64,000 nt of DNA from RGVD01 sp040403075 (GCA_040403075.1 JBBALJ010000002.1:1-64000); one strand, 5' to 3'. Positions 54,301-63,150 are shown, counted from the stretch's first letter. Program-made: numbers and translations. The notes: generated by a model not told the origin, from the sequence alone.

Positions 54301-56145
54301 CTGGAGAATGAACTTAGGAATTTTTAAATTTGCTAGTTTAAATCCTAATATTCTAGTAGTTTCTTTAAATGTTGTTTGAGAGATATCTGAAGTTTGGGCA
54401 GAAGTTAAAGGTGGGTTTGAAAAATTTGTATTAGTTACTAATGTAGAAAAGGAAGGATTGTGATTAGAAGGCATTTTATGATGCCTAACATTTAAATTTC
54501 TTATATTTCCTGATAGCACTGGTGCACCTGCACCGTCTACACTATAAACATCAAAGTCTGGAGAGTCTGGATACGTTTCATTTTTGTTCTCCCAGTACCC
54601 AGTTGTTTGCCCCACATGCATGCTTGTATCTAAATATTGATACATTAACCCATTTGGATCAGTCTGTAAAAATTCTGCAGCACTAAACCCTTGAATATCG
54701 TTACTATTTAAAGGACCGTTTTCCCAAGTCTTCACTACATTACGTCCAGGAATATGATATGCATAACTTTCTGTACCATCTTTAAATATAAACGATATGT
54801 AAAATGAATACACCTCTCCTCTTCTATAACTTTTTTCTTTAAATAATCTGTTTATATTTCTATAACCCCTGTCTTTTCCATTTTGAACTGGGAAAGTTAT
54901 TTGAGAAATATAATTGTAATCTATTGGAAATGGATAATTTAAATTTTGTGAAACAGCTGCATACCCATAATTAATGTTATATAAATCGTAACTTCTAGCA
55001 TCAAATTCTATAATATTTTTTGTAATAGCTTGTAATTGTATTCCATTAGCAAATCTTTGAAACCCTAGGTCTTTTCTTCCAGTTAAGTTTGCAGCATACA
55101 TTCTGTTATCTAACTGTGCAATAGATTTTGCACTGAGGTAGTTCACCTTGTCTAGTACTGAGTCTTCTACTGTAGCTTTGTCTACTTGCTCTAAACCACT
55201 GTATGTAAGACTTAAAGCAGTAGTTTTAATTTCTACAAATTCAAGTTTGTATACAAATTGAGTATTACCAATTTTTTGAAGTATGTATGGAACTATATAT
55301 TTGTAGTCTATGTTTAGATTTGTAAGATTCCACTTAATAGATTTGTTTGTTTCGACACCCCCTGGAGCCCCTCCAATCATTTCAAATGGGATGTATGTTT
55401 CTGAAGATGGGTGAACATACACCGGGTTAGCCATCCCTAAAACGTTAGTTTCAGTGAAGTCTTTATCAGCATATGCTACTGCTAAATAATAAGCACCTGT
55501 TACAACTCCTCCTCCTTCTACTATAGCTATTGAATTAAATTCAGGAATTCTGCCAGAGTCCATAAACATGTTAAGCATAGTGATGTTTTGACCACCAGCT
55601 ACGTATAATTGGTTATTTGGGCCTCCACTAGTTACAAACAGTTTTTGACGTGTTACGTTAAATACTCGTGGAGGATTGTAATACTCAGGATACTCAATTT
55701 TTGTAACAGGTTCTACTGTAAACTTGTACTTGTTATCAGTAAAATAAACAATAACTTCACCTGTAGGAGAAAGTCTAAATTCCCCTGTAATAGGGTTATC
55801 TATATCAAAATTTAAATGTCCTTTTACGTCTGAAGTAGTTGTTGTAAATAAAGTAAATAGTGTGTTTGTAGCCGTATCTATAAGAAAAATACTTGATGTT
55901 GATAGGGCACTGCTACTAACTTTATTTGCAAAAATTAAAAAGTTATCATCGGGAAGAGCAATTTGTCCAACAGCTTGAAAGCCTAAGGGAAGCCCTGCTA
56001 CTAGTTTGTTTCCAAATTCATTGCTAATAGCTCCTTTATTAATGTCCACTACAGCATTAAGTGCATCTCTATATGTACCGTCGATCTGATCTGCAAGACC
56101 AGTATCTTTGTTCATTCCCTTTAAAAACTTTAATTCTGATGCCAT
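51307..56145 (-). CDS. Tail stabilisation / muzzle-type protein (1612 aa)
   Basis: The N-terminus is KFLKGMNKDTGLADQIDGTY, with RDALNAVVD, GAISNEFGNKLVAGLP and LPDDNFLIFA. I recall this start from crAss-like phage stabilisation proteins, related to P22 tail needle/stabiliser genes. A long beta-rich body with many Tyr/Asn/Gly repeats follows, typical of beta-propeller-like tail-end proteins. It would form the distal tail opening. The gene order (tube-type protein, then this protein, then cargo) fits the crAss layout. Confidence 0.8.
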   Translation of the reverse strand: MASELKFLKGMNKDTGLADQIDGTYRDALNAVVDINKGAISNEFGNKLVAGLPLGFQAVGQIALPDDNFLIFANKVSSSALSTSSIFLIDTATNTLFTLFTTTTSDVKGHLNFDIDNPITGEFRLSPTGEVIVYFTDNKYKFTVEPVTKIEYPEYYNPPRVFNVTRQKLFVTSGGPNNQLYVAGGQNITMLNMFMDSGRIPEFNSIAIVEGGGVVTGAYYLAVAYADKDFTETNVLGMANPVYVHPSSETYIPFEMIGGAPGGVETNKSIKWNLTNLNIDYKYIVPYILQKIGNTQFVYKLEFVEIKTTALSLTYSGLEQVDKATVEDSVLDKVNYLSAKSIAQLDNRMYAANLTGRKDLGFQRFANGIQLQAITKNIIEFDARSYDLYNINYGYAAVSQNLNYPFPIDYNYISQITFPVQNGKDRGYRNINRLFKEKSYRRGEVYSFYISFIFKDGTESYAYHIPGRNVVKTWENGPLNSNDIQGFSAAEFLQTDPNGLMYQYLDTSMHVGQTTGYWENKNETYPDSPDFDVYSVDGAGAPVLSGNIRNLNVRHHKMPSNHNPSFSTLVTNTNFSNPPLTSAQTSDISQTTFKETTRILGFKLANLKIPKFILQQIQGYKVYYAKRNQGDKTIIGQSGLHPARWIKSGNLFNNINDAKFGPYYHLWYMESIPHTQSFAYGEYPWLPNGLQNVVAQSVFKFHDFNLLRTQKNLGQATHIDLQYVATMQQWRGRHKGIQPGYINNAGNLDSSWNYTQFRSGETEYQWINSTLGNTDNYDITGGDTAVYGTYEAFGLLMVAAKYNLPGTAGVDFGIAVGEADGNQSSLGANQTIFPLDPDSASYLAGMSILKNSSSTAFKGATYLLNLAGESSIVLGLKSGIPPLWGTNKYTYLGEDASILKKVNPYYSNTRQYSRPNIYISNLCSTKTDVFEPFDAQRLVWTGFYKSTLEVNITTGVDPTIGNYYTGVGTPDIFGGDTYICRYAYRLTSQPYGFRYFEQEVGNAEFTNTLDDSIVNDSINSTFSYVPPNGQIPTSNVDIFDSGNWIGGEIGRWTPYTVLHQIIIESEDNINFRHCGDAAKGVNTADSMYFDKYTATDVLWRSPTHDLTKKENLLYEEHYSALQDIRVAIPYPKKDKSTNLFPNRVIRSIIQDGNFTDSYRYFLAIDLKDFGQNKGPITNIFNLNALIYIHTEKSLFKTKGKQNLELADASQAYIGSGDLFAQEPDEFVQSTDGYMGLTNKMGALVTKDGYVFVSRNSRKIFLITDKVQDLTDLGLSTWARENVPYTLENYGVNLAGINLDAPTNTFGYLVSYDPLLKRLLITKRDLIPTDLFNNQLAVGNILISGGLVTDKNRKGIALVANGTLFFKGGWTISLSLDTGAWASRHSYIPPLYAFNTKYLYSFDSSSSQSFYVHNDYTNPGSFYRALFNFEFEFISTGDVSTGKTGAVSTTKTDNKIYSAVTYFIETYKADPNSIYKVVPTLSPGFTSFYVYTTEQVSGVKNLVYLNNVRKIDHNWAFNDFRDLSKINFNTTLAAGQINVQNDLYTGTYAPGGSVPMFISEGIINTNYLDLAKPWHQQRKFVDKFLGVRLISNNLAKNLINLYTAKASYRSSSR

Positions 56146-56155
56146 AGTTTTAGTA

Positions 56156-57049
56156 TTAGAAGTATCCTCTTCCGTATGATCCTCTGTTTAATTCTTCTCT
56201 TGTTCCCAAGTTCTCAAAGAAGTTTGCATGTCTGTTCAAGTTTGGGATAAGTCTTACCCACTGGTTCATAAACGACTCGTACTTGTCGATGTTTGGGAAG
56301 TTAGCTTGATTACGTGCTTGTGTGCAGTAGTATTTCCACTTAGTATCTGCAAAATTGTAATCAATTCCATTCATAGAAGGAGTGTACCCACCTAACAACA
56401 TTTGTTTGTAAATATACCAGAACATAGCTTCTTTAAAGCTGATGTCGTCCGGTACCATCGGGTAACAGTCTTCATCTACTGGGAATGCTGTGTAGCTAAA
56501 ACAAACTGCACCAGTTTCAAATGAAGTATTAATGTAATCTCCATTGATTGTGTAGGTGTCCTTTGATCTAGCAAACTTGTTTTCACATTGTTCACAGTGA
56601 ATTCCGATAGGAAAATTGTTTGTCCCGTACTGCAATGGTGATAGCGGCTGTCCTGATGAGAGGTAAAGATTTTCAATTACTGAAATTCTTGAGTTTAACT
56701 GACGTAGCTGATAGTTAAATGCTACAGCATCGTTTGGGTTAGCTAAAATAAGATCGTTTAATATCTTTACCTGAGCTAATAGCTCAGTTAACTCAGTAGT
56801 CATTGAAGGACTAATGGTATTGTTAATGGCTACCTGATTGATGTAATACATGTCAGCAGGCATTACAGCTTTGAAGTCTTTGATATTTAAAACACATCCT
56901 TTCTGAACAAGCTGAGAAGAAGAGCCTATATGCTCAAGAGCCTCTCCAGTCCATTCAACAGCATCATCAATCCAGTTATCTCCAGGAGGTTTTAAGTCCC
57001 TCATAACTTTACGAATGATTACTTTGCTAGATACGTTTTTATAAATCAT
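56156..57049 (-). CDS. Tail tubular / adaptor-type protein
   Basis: 297 residues. MIYKNVSSKVIIRKVMRDL, then WIDDAVEWTGEALEHIG resembles the N-terminal helices of P22 gp4-like connector proteins. Several CxxC-like Cys residues (HCEQCENKF) and aromatic-rich segments follow. It sits between the IHF-like and stabilisation genes, as crAss-like tail tubular genes do. It would make a ring beneath the portal. A neck-ring role is inferred. Confidence 0.65.
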   Translation of the reverse strand: MIYKNVSSKVIIRKVMRDLKPPGDNWIDDAVEWTGEALEHIGSSSQLVQKGCVLNIKDFKAVMPADMYYINQVAINNTISPSMTTELTELLAQVKILNDLILANPNDAVAFNYQLRQLNSRISVIENLYLSSGQPLSPLQYGTNNFPIGIHCEQCENKFARSKDTYTINGDYINTSFETGAVCFSYTAFPVDEDCYPMVPDDISFKEAMFWYIYKQMLLGGYTPSMNGIDYNFADTKWKYYCTQARNQANFPNIDKYESFMNQWVRLIPNLNRHANFFENLGTREELNRGSYGRGYF

Positions 57050-57055
57050 GACTAA

Positions 57056-57556
57056 TTATTTTTTTGTCGGTGTGTATTTCTTGAACCTCAAGTAAGCAAT
57101 ATCGTCTCGTTTTAAAAGAGATGTTAGTTTCTCTTTGTTTCCTTTCAACCCTCTAGAAGCATCAAATCTGTAAGCAGTTTTGTTAGCTACTTTTGCTTTA
57201 TGTTTGGTCCAATGGTACTTACAATAATACTTGTCAGTATAATATATGTGCCATTTTTCTCCTTTCCCTGTTTCACTATTGTACAACTCTACCCCTTCAT
57301 CTTGCAGCTCTTTCTTGTATTTGTTAGTCTCAAGCCAATCAATTGACATTGATCTTGGGTCCCTTTCAACTCTTCTTACTGATAATGTTCCGAGATTGTT
57401 TTGCATATTGAACTCAAGCCCGTCAAGGAGAGATTCGAATATGGCAATGTTAAACTCGGAACATATATCAGAAAAGATTTCAAATTCTATTTTTTCTTCT
57501 GCAGTTTCTTGGTAGTGTTTGTAAATAGTTCTTAACGTGTGTGATTTGGTTTGCAT
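57056..57556 (-). CDS. IHF/HU-like protein in the virion operon
   Basis: 166 residues. The N-terminal half fits the IHF/HU fold: EFEIFSDICSEFNIAIFESL, then GLEFNMQNNLGTLSVRRVER and DPRS, parallel to the gxV.l.gfG.F..r.r..R...P arm of HU-family proteins. The C-terminal half is basic and aromatic (YYTDKYYCKYHWTKHK). A protein of this type sits next to the tail genes in crAss-like phages. It may shape DNA near the portal or have become a structural part. Confidence 0.7.
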   Translation of the reverse strand: MQTKSHTLRTIYKHYQETAEEKIEFEIFSDICSEFNIAIFESLLDGLEFNMQNNLGTLSVRRVERDPRSMSIDWLETNKYKKELQDEGVELYNSETGKGEKWHIYYTDKYYCKYHWTKHKAKVANKTAYRFDASRGLKGNKEKLTSLLKRDDIAYLRFKKYTPTKK

Positions 57557-57565
57557 GTTGCACGT

Positions 57566-58207
57566 TTAGCCCTTTTTTCTACCTTTAGCAGCCATAGCTT
57601 GGAACTTGCCTTTACCGTATTTTGCTCTTCCAGCAGATGCAGCAATTCCCTCAGCAGCTTCTTCAGATTTGCCTTTAGATTTTAATTTGTTAACCAAAGC
57701 TTCAAATCTTCCACCACCACCCGGCTCCATTGATTTACCACCCATTGCATATTTCTTTTTTGCATCTGATGGATTTATTTTATAATCTTGATTAGAAGGC
57801 TTTCTTAAATTTTTCATTTCTTCAATTGCTGCACGTTGCTCCGGAGTTAATGGTTTAGGATCAGCACTTGGGCTAACAGAAGTAGCTTTACGTGGGTCAC
57901 CATTTTTTCCACCCATTCCAAATTTCTTTTTCATAGGAGGTCTAACACCTGGGGCCCCAAAGCTAAGTTCTTTACTTTCTTCCATGAAAGATTCTTTTTC
58001 ATTACGAGCTTCTTTCATTATTGATTTTTTAGAAGGTTTACCTCCTTTTCTATACATTGAGTTCATGCTTTCTTCTTTTTTTATTTTAGATTCTTGTTTT
58101 AACATTTCTTTAGTAGGCTCTTTACCAGAACCTTTGTTAGCTCGTATGTTGTCCCAAAGTCCTCTCTTAGAGTACGAGCCGTCTTTTCTTTTAATTAGCT
58201 TCTTCAT
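57566..58207 (-). CDS. 213-residue basic protein with MGG motifs
   Basis: Very rich in Lys, Gly and Ser. The repeated motif includes KKKFGMGGKN and KKKYAMGGKS, plus MYRKGGK. This is the same (K/R)(Y/F)xMGG pattern as in the 1080-residue virion protein. The C-terminus (EEAAEGIAASAGRAKYGKGKFQAMAAKGRKKG) is a basic helix and looks like a KGKM-type tail. It is probably virion-associated and DNA- or assembly-related. No catalytic motif was seen. Confidence 0.6.
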   Translation of the reverse strand: MKKLIKRKDGSYSKRGLWDNIRANKGSGKEPTKEMLKQESKIKKEESMNSMYRKGGKPSKKSIMKEARNEKESFMEESKELSFGAPGVRPPMKKKFGMGGKNGDPRKATSVSPSADPKPLTPEQRAAIEEMKNLRKPSNQDYKINPSDAKKKYAMGGKSMEPGGGGRFEALVNKLKSKGKSEEAAEGIAASAGRAKYGKGKFQAMAAKGRKKG

Positions 58208-58415
58208 CTTCTGGTTTATTTAGTAGTTGTCTTTCTTGACGTGCTTTTAATGCTCTTTCAACATTGAACCAAATCAGGGTTATACCCCCTACTATTCCTA
58301 TGATCCAAGTTATACTGTTTGTAAACATGGCATATGATATGGTAGCCCATGCTACATTTAATCCTGCCCATTCTCCGTATTCGGTTATCTTTTGTGTGTC
58401 AATGTTAAAAGCCAT
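58191..58415 (-). CDS. 74-residue membrane protein (holin candidate)
   Basis: MAFNIDTQKITEYGEWAGLN is followed by one or two membrane segments (WATISYAMFTNSITWIIGIVGGITLIWF) and a charged C-terminus (RALKARQERQ...EDEEAN). The size, membrane hairpin and charged tail fit small holins. It overlaps the next gene by 17 nt inside the virion operon. No lysin lies adjacent, so the holin call is tentative. Confidence 0.5.
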   Translation of the reverse strand: MAFNIDTQKITEYGEWAGLNVAWATISYAMFTNSITWIIGIVGGITLIWFNVERALKARQERQLLNKPEDEEAN

Positions 58416-58427
58416 TTTATTTAAGTA

Positions 58428-58688
58428 TTACCAGTTGCTGCAACTTCCACAGTTCCAGATTCTAAGTGATTTGTTAATTCTTGATTGAGGATCGTTTGCT
58501 GTTTTAGAGCTAGTAAGTTTGGCTTTCATCCCACACATTCTAGAACAGAATGAGTTTTTCCTGCTACCACCTTTAGGTTGAGGAGCTTTTAAGTTAGATC
58601 CAGGGTTAGCTTTTTCGTAAGACTTTCTGCCTTTTTCGTTTAAGCCTCCTTTTGGATTCTTACCTTCTTTATTTTGCCAAGATGCCAT
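58428..58688 (-). CDS. DUF6321-like small basic Cys protein
   Basis: I chose the ATG at 58688 (MASWQNKEGKNPKGGLN) over an in-frame GTG two codons earlier. It continues GRKSYEKANPGSNLKAPQPKGG and has CSRMCGM and WNCGSC. This matches my memory of the DUF6321 family in phages (SW...EGKNPKGGLN.KGR.SY). It may bind metal through the four Cys residues. The role is unknown. Confidence 0.75.
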   Translation of the reverse strand: MASWQNKEGKNPKGGLNEKGRKSYEKANPGSNLKAPQPKGGSRKNSFCSRMCGMKAKLTSSKTANDPQSRINKSLRIWNCGSCSNW

Positions 58689-58712
58689 AGTCACAAAGTT
58701 AGTTAAAATTTG

Positions 58713-59420
58713 TTATTCTTGTGTAGGTTGTTGTGCAGTTTGTGGGGCACCTCCAGTTAAATCTTGGCCACGGTCAAGATTAGTGTCAGAGAATGTTCCA
58801 GCAAGCAGTCTAAGTTCTCCATTCATCATACCCTGAGTAATGGCCTGAACCATATCCATAGGCATTGGGAAAGGAGAGGCACCGGTATAACATGATACTC
58901 CACCACAGTCAATGAAATCAGAAACCTCTTCTGGGTCTTCAAAAATTCCACGTATGTTTACAGTAGACATGCCATTAGGATTAAGAACGTATAAATAGTC
59001 TTCAATCATAAATGCTTTAGCATTTTTGCCAGTAAATTTATCTGCTGAAATGTAATTAGCCTCAAATGGTCGAATCATTTGTATACGTCCTAAACCTGAT
59101 ACATCTCCTATGTAAGTGATGGCTTCTTCAAAATTAAAACGAACTGTTCTTGGAATCTTCTTTATGCTTTTGTAAGCTTTACAACTTAAAGTGATATTGC
59201 AGCACTTTGATAAATCAACTTGTTCGAGTTGAACACATTTTAAGTCTTGTTCTAAATGACGAGTTACTAGACCATTTCTTGCATAGTCTCTACGTATGAA
59301 TACAGCACGATAATGCTTAACGTTAAATTTTATTTGGCTCAAGGATATTACCTCATCCTGTGAGCTACGGCCACCTCTAAATAGATTTAAAAGGTTAAAT
59401 GAAATTTCATCTAAAGTCAT
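58713..59420 (-). CDS. Conserved crAss-like ring/neck structural protein
   Basis: 235 residues. The start MTLDEISFNLLNLFRGGRS and block NVKHYRAVFIRRDYARNG, then RHLEQDLKCVQLEQVD and RFNFEEAITYIGDVSG match a conserved structural protein I recall from many crAss-like genomes. The C-terminus is low complexity (DLTGGAPQTAQQPTQE). It probably forms a ring in the neck. It lies just after the metallophosphoesterase gene. Confidence 0.75.
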   Translation of the reverse strand: MTLDEISFNLLNLFRGGRSSQDEVISLSQIKFNVKHYRAVFIRRDYARNGLVTRHLEQDLKCVQLEQVDLSKCCNITLSCKAYKSIKKIPRTVRFNFEEAITYIGDVSGLGRIQMIRPFEANYISADKFTGKNAKAFMIEDYLYVLNPNGMSTVNIRGIFEDPEEVSDFIDCGGVSCYTGASPFPMPMDMVQAITQGMMNGELRLLAGTFSDTNLDRGQDLTGGAPQTAQQPTQE

Positions 59421-59431
59421 CTTTCTGTATT

Positions 59432-60592
59432 TTATCTAACATTGCTTTGTAAATATCCTTCAAGTCCTTCGTCGTGATTCCAAATGAATGCCTGAGCTGC
59501 TCTTAATGCTTGATATCCCATCTTCTTATGCCACTCATCTAGAGCACATATTGATGGAAGAAATCTCACTTTAACACCTCGGTATTCGTTTACCTGTTCT
59601 TTATGGTAATGTCCACAATGAGCTTCTCTAAACTCAGTTGCTGCAAACATTTCCGGTTGCTCAGTAGCCATTATTAGTGGCATATCTGAAGGTTTTTCGT
59701 TATCTCCGTGGGTAAACATTATCATGTTTTTCCCGTACTTGTAATATTTTCTAGGCATTGTAGAGTTGTCTACAGTAACACTTGGGTCGTTTCGGTACCA
59801 CCCAGCTAGGACATCCCCAGCATAAAACATTCTTTCGTAGTCGTGGTTCCCCGATACAACAATGATATCAACAGGAGCCACATCTTTTAAGAAATCTACT
59901 GCCCTAACTATTAGAGTCCAGTATCCTTTAAATGATTCTTTCCATCCTACAGTATCGTGTTGAGGGGTACCTTTTGTTGTAGCCATCCTCATTCCATCTG
60001 TATTCATACCATCGTTTCCGATTGGGAGAAGAATCTTTTCGATATTTATCCCCCGACCTTTGTTAACCAAATCCTCAATTGTATCAAGGAATTGTTTTTC
60101 CATTTCTTCTAGGGTAATATCTGTTAACTTTCCATAGTGAATATCAGGAAGAGAAATCTCTAGAGTTGACTTCACTTTGTAGTCAACTCCTCTGCCTTTA
60201 GTTATAACTCTAGCTTTAGGGCTATAACTGGCTGCAAATTCTTCAATGTCTTTTTGAATCTCTTCTGCCGTCCTATCATTTTTGGTAACTACAGAGAACC
60301 GTTGTTCTCCTTTCATATTCTGCCAGTATTTAACGGAATTGACCATTGAGTGATCAATACCGTTTTTATCTAAATACTGTTCAAACTCAGTTATAACATT
60401 GTCAGAATCGTTAGATAATGTATCAACCGTTACAACCTTTCTATTAACTTCTCTTTGCTTTGCTCTTACAATTTTTAATGCTGCAGTGGCATCGTGCAAA
60501 CTAACTTTAAACTTTCTAGCTACTAATGCAGGCCCTTTCTTTAGGAACCAAGGTCGAGCTGTTAACATCTGAGTTAGTTCTAGTAGCGTCAT
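59432..60592 (-). CDS. Metallophosphoesterase (calcineurin-like)
   Basis: 386 residues with a full metal-site set: PDIHYGK (D150, H152), IGNDGMN (N193, D194), SGNHDYE (248-251), THGDNE (H295, D297) and CGHYHKE (327-330). The N-terminal helices (VARKFKVSLHDATAALKIV) resemble an HTH-like or coiled region. Such enzymes are conserved in the crAss virion operon. The substrate is unknown; it could be a nuclease or phosphatase acting on DNA ends. Its place in a structural operon is a curious, recurring feature. Confidence 0.85.
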   Translation of the reverse strand: MTLLELTQMLTARPWFLKKGPALVARKFKVSLHDATAALKIVRAKQREVNRKVVTVDTLSNDSDNVITEFEQYLDKNGIDHSMVNSVKYWQNMKGEQRFSVVTKNDRTAEEIQKDIEEFAASYSPKARVITKGRGVDYKVKSTLEISLPDIHYGKLTDITLEEMEKQFLDTIEDLVNKGRGINIEKILLPIGNDGMNTDGMRMATTKGTPQHDTVGWKESFKGYWTLIVRAVDFLKDVAPVDIIVVSGNHDYERMFYAGDVLAGWYRNDPSVTVDNSTMPRKYYKYGKNMIMFTHGDNEKPSDMPLIMATEQPEMFAATEFREAHCGHYHKEQVNEYRGVKVRFLPSICALDEWHKKMGYQALRAAQAFIWNHDEGLEGYLQSNVR

Positions 60593-60599
60593 TAGCTAA

Positions 60600-61109
60600 T
60601 TATTTATAAATTTTAAATATTATCCCTGAACCAATCGATGTGTCTAAAGTACTTGCATTTTGAATTGCTAGTATAATATATTGATCTACTGACCAATCTA
60701 CTACAACGGTAGATTCAGCAGTAGCTCTATTATTATCACTATAAAGACCAAAAGTTGTAGATGCCACTCTTGTATAAGTAGAAGCTTTTGCTATAAACAT
60801 AGTTCTCTCTAATTGTTGATACAAGTCAGCCCCCGTAGCCACAGCCCCCGTTGCTAACAAAATAGCCCCACTTAAACTCTCAGTAGTATTAACATATACA
60901 CGTAAAGTTGCAGTTCCTATAACCCCTGTTTTAATTGCTCTAGCAGTTAATTCTGCTACCGTTCCAGGTAACTCAATAATAGTATTTGCAGGAATTAGTA
61001 CACTACCAGTTAAAGTATTAGCAGTAGATCCTGTTATTGCCGTAAACCCATTTACGTTAAAAATAGAAGAAATTTTAACCGGGGCTACTAAAGATATTCC
61101 TGTTGCCAT
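60600..61109 (-). CDS. Virion-associated protein, Thr/Ala-rich (169 aa)
   Basis: I chose the ATG at 61109 (MATGISLVAPVKISS) one base after the upstream stop; a TTG/ATG-like start at 61127 would overlap. It is Thr, Ala and Val-rich and strand-like (TITELPGT-type repeats, GVIGTATLRVYVNT), like a small capsid-decoration or fibre protein. No family is recognised. Confidence 0.6.
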   Translation of the reverse strand: MATGISLVAPVKISSIFNVNGFTAITGSTANTLTGSVLIPANTIIELPGTVAELTARAIKTGVIGTATLRVYVNTTESLSGAILLATGAVATGADLYQQLERTMFIAKASTYTRVASTTFGLYSDNNRATAESTVVVDWSVDQYIILAIQNASTLDTSIGSGIIFKIYK

Positions 61110-61110
61110 A

Positions 61111-61413
61111 TTAGTAAGTGTAAGCAATTAATAAAATAGTGGCAGTAGAATCCCATTCAAATGTATTAGGGGCAAATCTATTATCAGCACCACCTGCATC
61201 AAATGATACTGAGGCTCCTATCGGTAAGTTAGTTGAACCACCATTTACAGTTATACTTGCTAAGGCTGTTCCTGTATTAGAAAATGTAATACTGTTTACT
61301 GCATTAGCTAAAGTGACAACTCCATTATTATTTTCTTCAATAAAAGCTGCTTTTTTATTGTGATTGTTTAAACCATTTGCAAGTAGCTGGTCGGTGGTAG
61401 TATGGTAAGCCAT
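61111..61413 (-). CDS. 100-residue virion-associated protein
   Basis: MAYHTTTDQLLANGLNNHNK is followed by repeat-like beta sequence (VVTLANAVNSITFSNTGTALASITVNGGST). It ends one base before the next start. It is probably a fibre or decoration protein, by composition and neighbours. No family is recognised. Confidence 0.6.
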   Translation of the reverse strand: MAYHTTTDQLLANGLNNHNKKAAFIEENNNGVVTLANAVNSITFSNTGTALASITVNGGSTNLPIGASVSFDAGGADNRFAPNTFEWDSTATILLIAYTY

Positions 61414-61417
61414 TATA

Positions 61418-61843
61418 TTAATTTATTAATTTTGAAATCATTTCAAGTTGTTCTGCATTAAGGTCTTCTGGAAGAATTTTCTCATTGATCATTTTAAGCT
61501 CAAGAGTAACTTCTTCTTCTAACTTTGCTTGTACAGCAGCTAACTGCTCTTTACGAGTTTCAACTAGTGTAACATTTTCTTCTTCTAATTGCTTTAGCCC
61601 TTCTTCATTTTCTTCTTTTATAAGTGCTTGAGCCTTTATTGAAAGGTCAATAAACTCTTGTGAAGGAGTAGCCATTGCTTCTAATTCGTCTAGTTGCTCT
61701 CTAATAACTTTAGAGTTAACTAAGTTGATAGTAGCATACTTAACATTTTTAACATCTTTGGTTTCGTTAAAAACCTTAAACATGTCTAAAAATTCTTTTT
61801 TTGTTGCAGTGATGTTCACACCGTTTCTTTTTGCTTGTAACAT
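61418..61843 (-). CDS. 141-residue coiled-coil protein
   Basis: Almost wholly helical and charged: KEEFLDMFKVFNETKDV-like start, then EQLDELEAMATPSQEF and EEEVTLELKMINEKILPEDL. It may be a fibre base or chaperone linking neighbouring fibre genes. No family is recognised. Confidence 0.6.
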   Translation of the reverse strand: MLQAKRNGVNITATKKEFLDMFKVFNETKDVKNVKYATINLVNSKVIREQLDELEAMATPSQEFIDLSIKAQALIKEENEEGLKQLEEENVTLVETRKEQLAAVQAKLEEEVTLELKMINEKILPEDLNAEQLEMISKLIN

Positions 61844-61871
61844 ATAACTATTTGTATTGGTTTACTATTTA

Positions 61872-63146
61872 TTATTCACCTGTAGCATACACTCTGATCC
61901 ATGCATCTACACCGTTTATTTGTACTTTAATTGCTCCAGTTTTAGCTCCAGCTGTTGCTACTGAACTAGACAAAGAGTTAGCTGATGCTGCCCCTGAAGT
62001 TCCTGCAAAGTTAGTGAAAGCTTTTGTAGTTGATGAAGCACTTTGCACAACTATTCCTGCTGTACCCGAAGTACTTGTCCCAGGAATAATTGAAATATTT
62101 CCTCCTGCTCCTGAACCAGTAGCTTGGCCACCAATTATTGTTACTCCTCCAGCGGCTCCATTTACACTATTTCCACCAAGTACTCCTGCAGTTCCAGCGG
62201 CCCCTGTTGAAACAGCGGCTCCTCCACTAAACAGTGCAGCTCCTGCAGCCCCAGTTCCAGTACTGTCTCCAGCTGTAATAAGTAAAAGGCCTCCAGCAAC
62301 ATTGACTCCTGACCCATCGGCTGATTCTATAACTAATGTTCCTGGAGTGGCAGAAGACCCCATTGATATGTATTGAGTAACACTACCATTTAAAGCAATA
62401 CTATTGTTTACGTTTAAATCGTAAGTGTAAAAAGCAGTAGGAGTTGATGACCCTACAAATACTCTACCTGAAGAATCTACTTTAATACCTTCGTTGTTTC
62501 CGTCTCCACTAAACCAACCTGTTCCAAAGATGTTATAAGTTGAAGCATTTAAATTAGCAGTTAACACACTTAAGTTAGCACCAATTGTGATAGTTCCAAC
62601 ACCATTGGTAATTGTAACATTTGCTCCTGCAGTTAGATTAGCTAATACTGGGCTAAGTCCTGTACGTCCAATTGGAAGTTGACCATCAGTTGCAACTCCT
62701 AATGCTGTTAAAGCTGAAGTTCCGTTACCTACATACAAACTATTGCTTGTTAAAGTAGCTAGGCCGGTACCACCATTAGCAACAGGAAGAGTCCCTGTAA
62801 CAGATGTTGCAAGGTTTACAGATCCTGAGAAGAATTGAGATGTAGTATTGTCACAAAGAGCTAGATTAATGCTTCCAGGATTAACTTGAAGGGTAATATT
62901 ATCACTTGCAGTAGCAACTGTTAACAAAGCACTTAACGACTTAATTCCTTTAAAGTTTAAACTGTTCTTATTTGTCACACTTATAAACAATGCTTCACTA
63001 GATGTTCCTAATGTAGTCATTGTAGGGAACAAATCCTGAGTTAATAACTTGTAGTTATTGGGGACAGCTGAGTTAGCTATTAAAAGATAGTCGTTTGCTC
63101 CGACACTTGTTTTAGCTAAAGTTGATAATGAGGTAATAGTTGCCAT
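61872..63146 (-). CDS. Phage fibre protein, glycine-rich (424 aa)
   Basis: The N-terminus MATITSLSTLAKTSVGANDY and the repeat LPVANGGTGLATLTSNSLYV (a classic phage fibre element) place it as a fibre or appendage. The C-terminal half is Gly/Ala/Ser-rich (GAAGAALFSGGAAVSTGAAG), collagen-like in feel but not strictly GXY. It could be a head fibre or a tail fibre. Confidence 0.8.
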   Translation of the reverse strand: MATITSLSTLAKTSVGANDYLLIANSAVPNNYKLLTQDLFPTMTTLGTSSEALFISVTNKNSLNFKGIKSLSALLTVATASDNITLQVNPGSINLALCDNTTSQFFSGSVNLATSVTGTLPVANGGTGLATLTSNSLYVGNGTSALTALGVATDGQLPIGRTGLSPVLANLTAGANVTITNGVGTITIGANLSVLTANLNASTYNIFGTGWFSGDGNNEGIKVDSSGRVFVGSSTPTAFYTYDLNVNNSIALNGSVTQYISMGSSATPGTLVIESADGSGVNVAGGLLLITAGDSTGTGAAGAALFSGGAAVSTGAAGTAGVLGGNSVNGAAGGVTIIGGQATGSGAGGNISIIPGTSTSGTAGIVVQSASSTTKAFTNFAGTSGAASANSLSSSVATAGAKTGAIKVQINGVDAWIRVYATGE

Positions 63147-63150
63147 TTTG

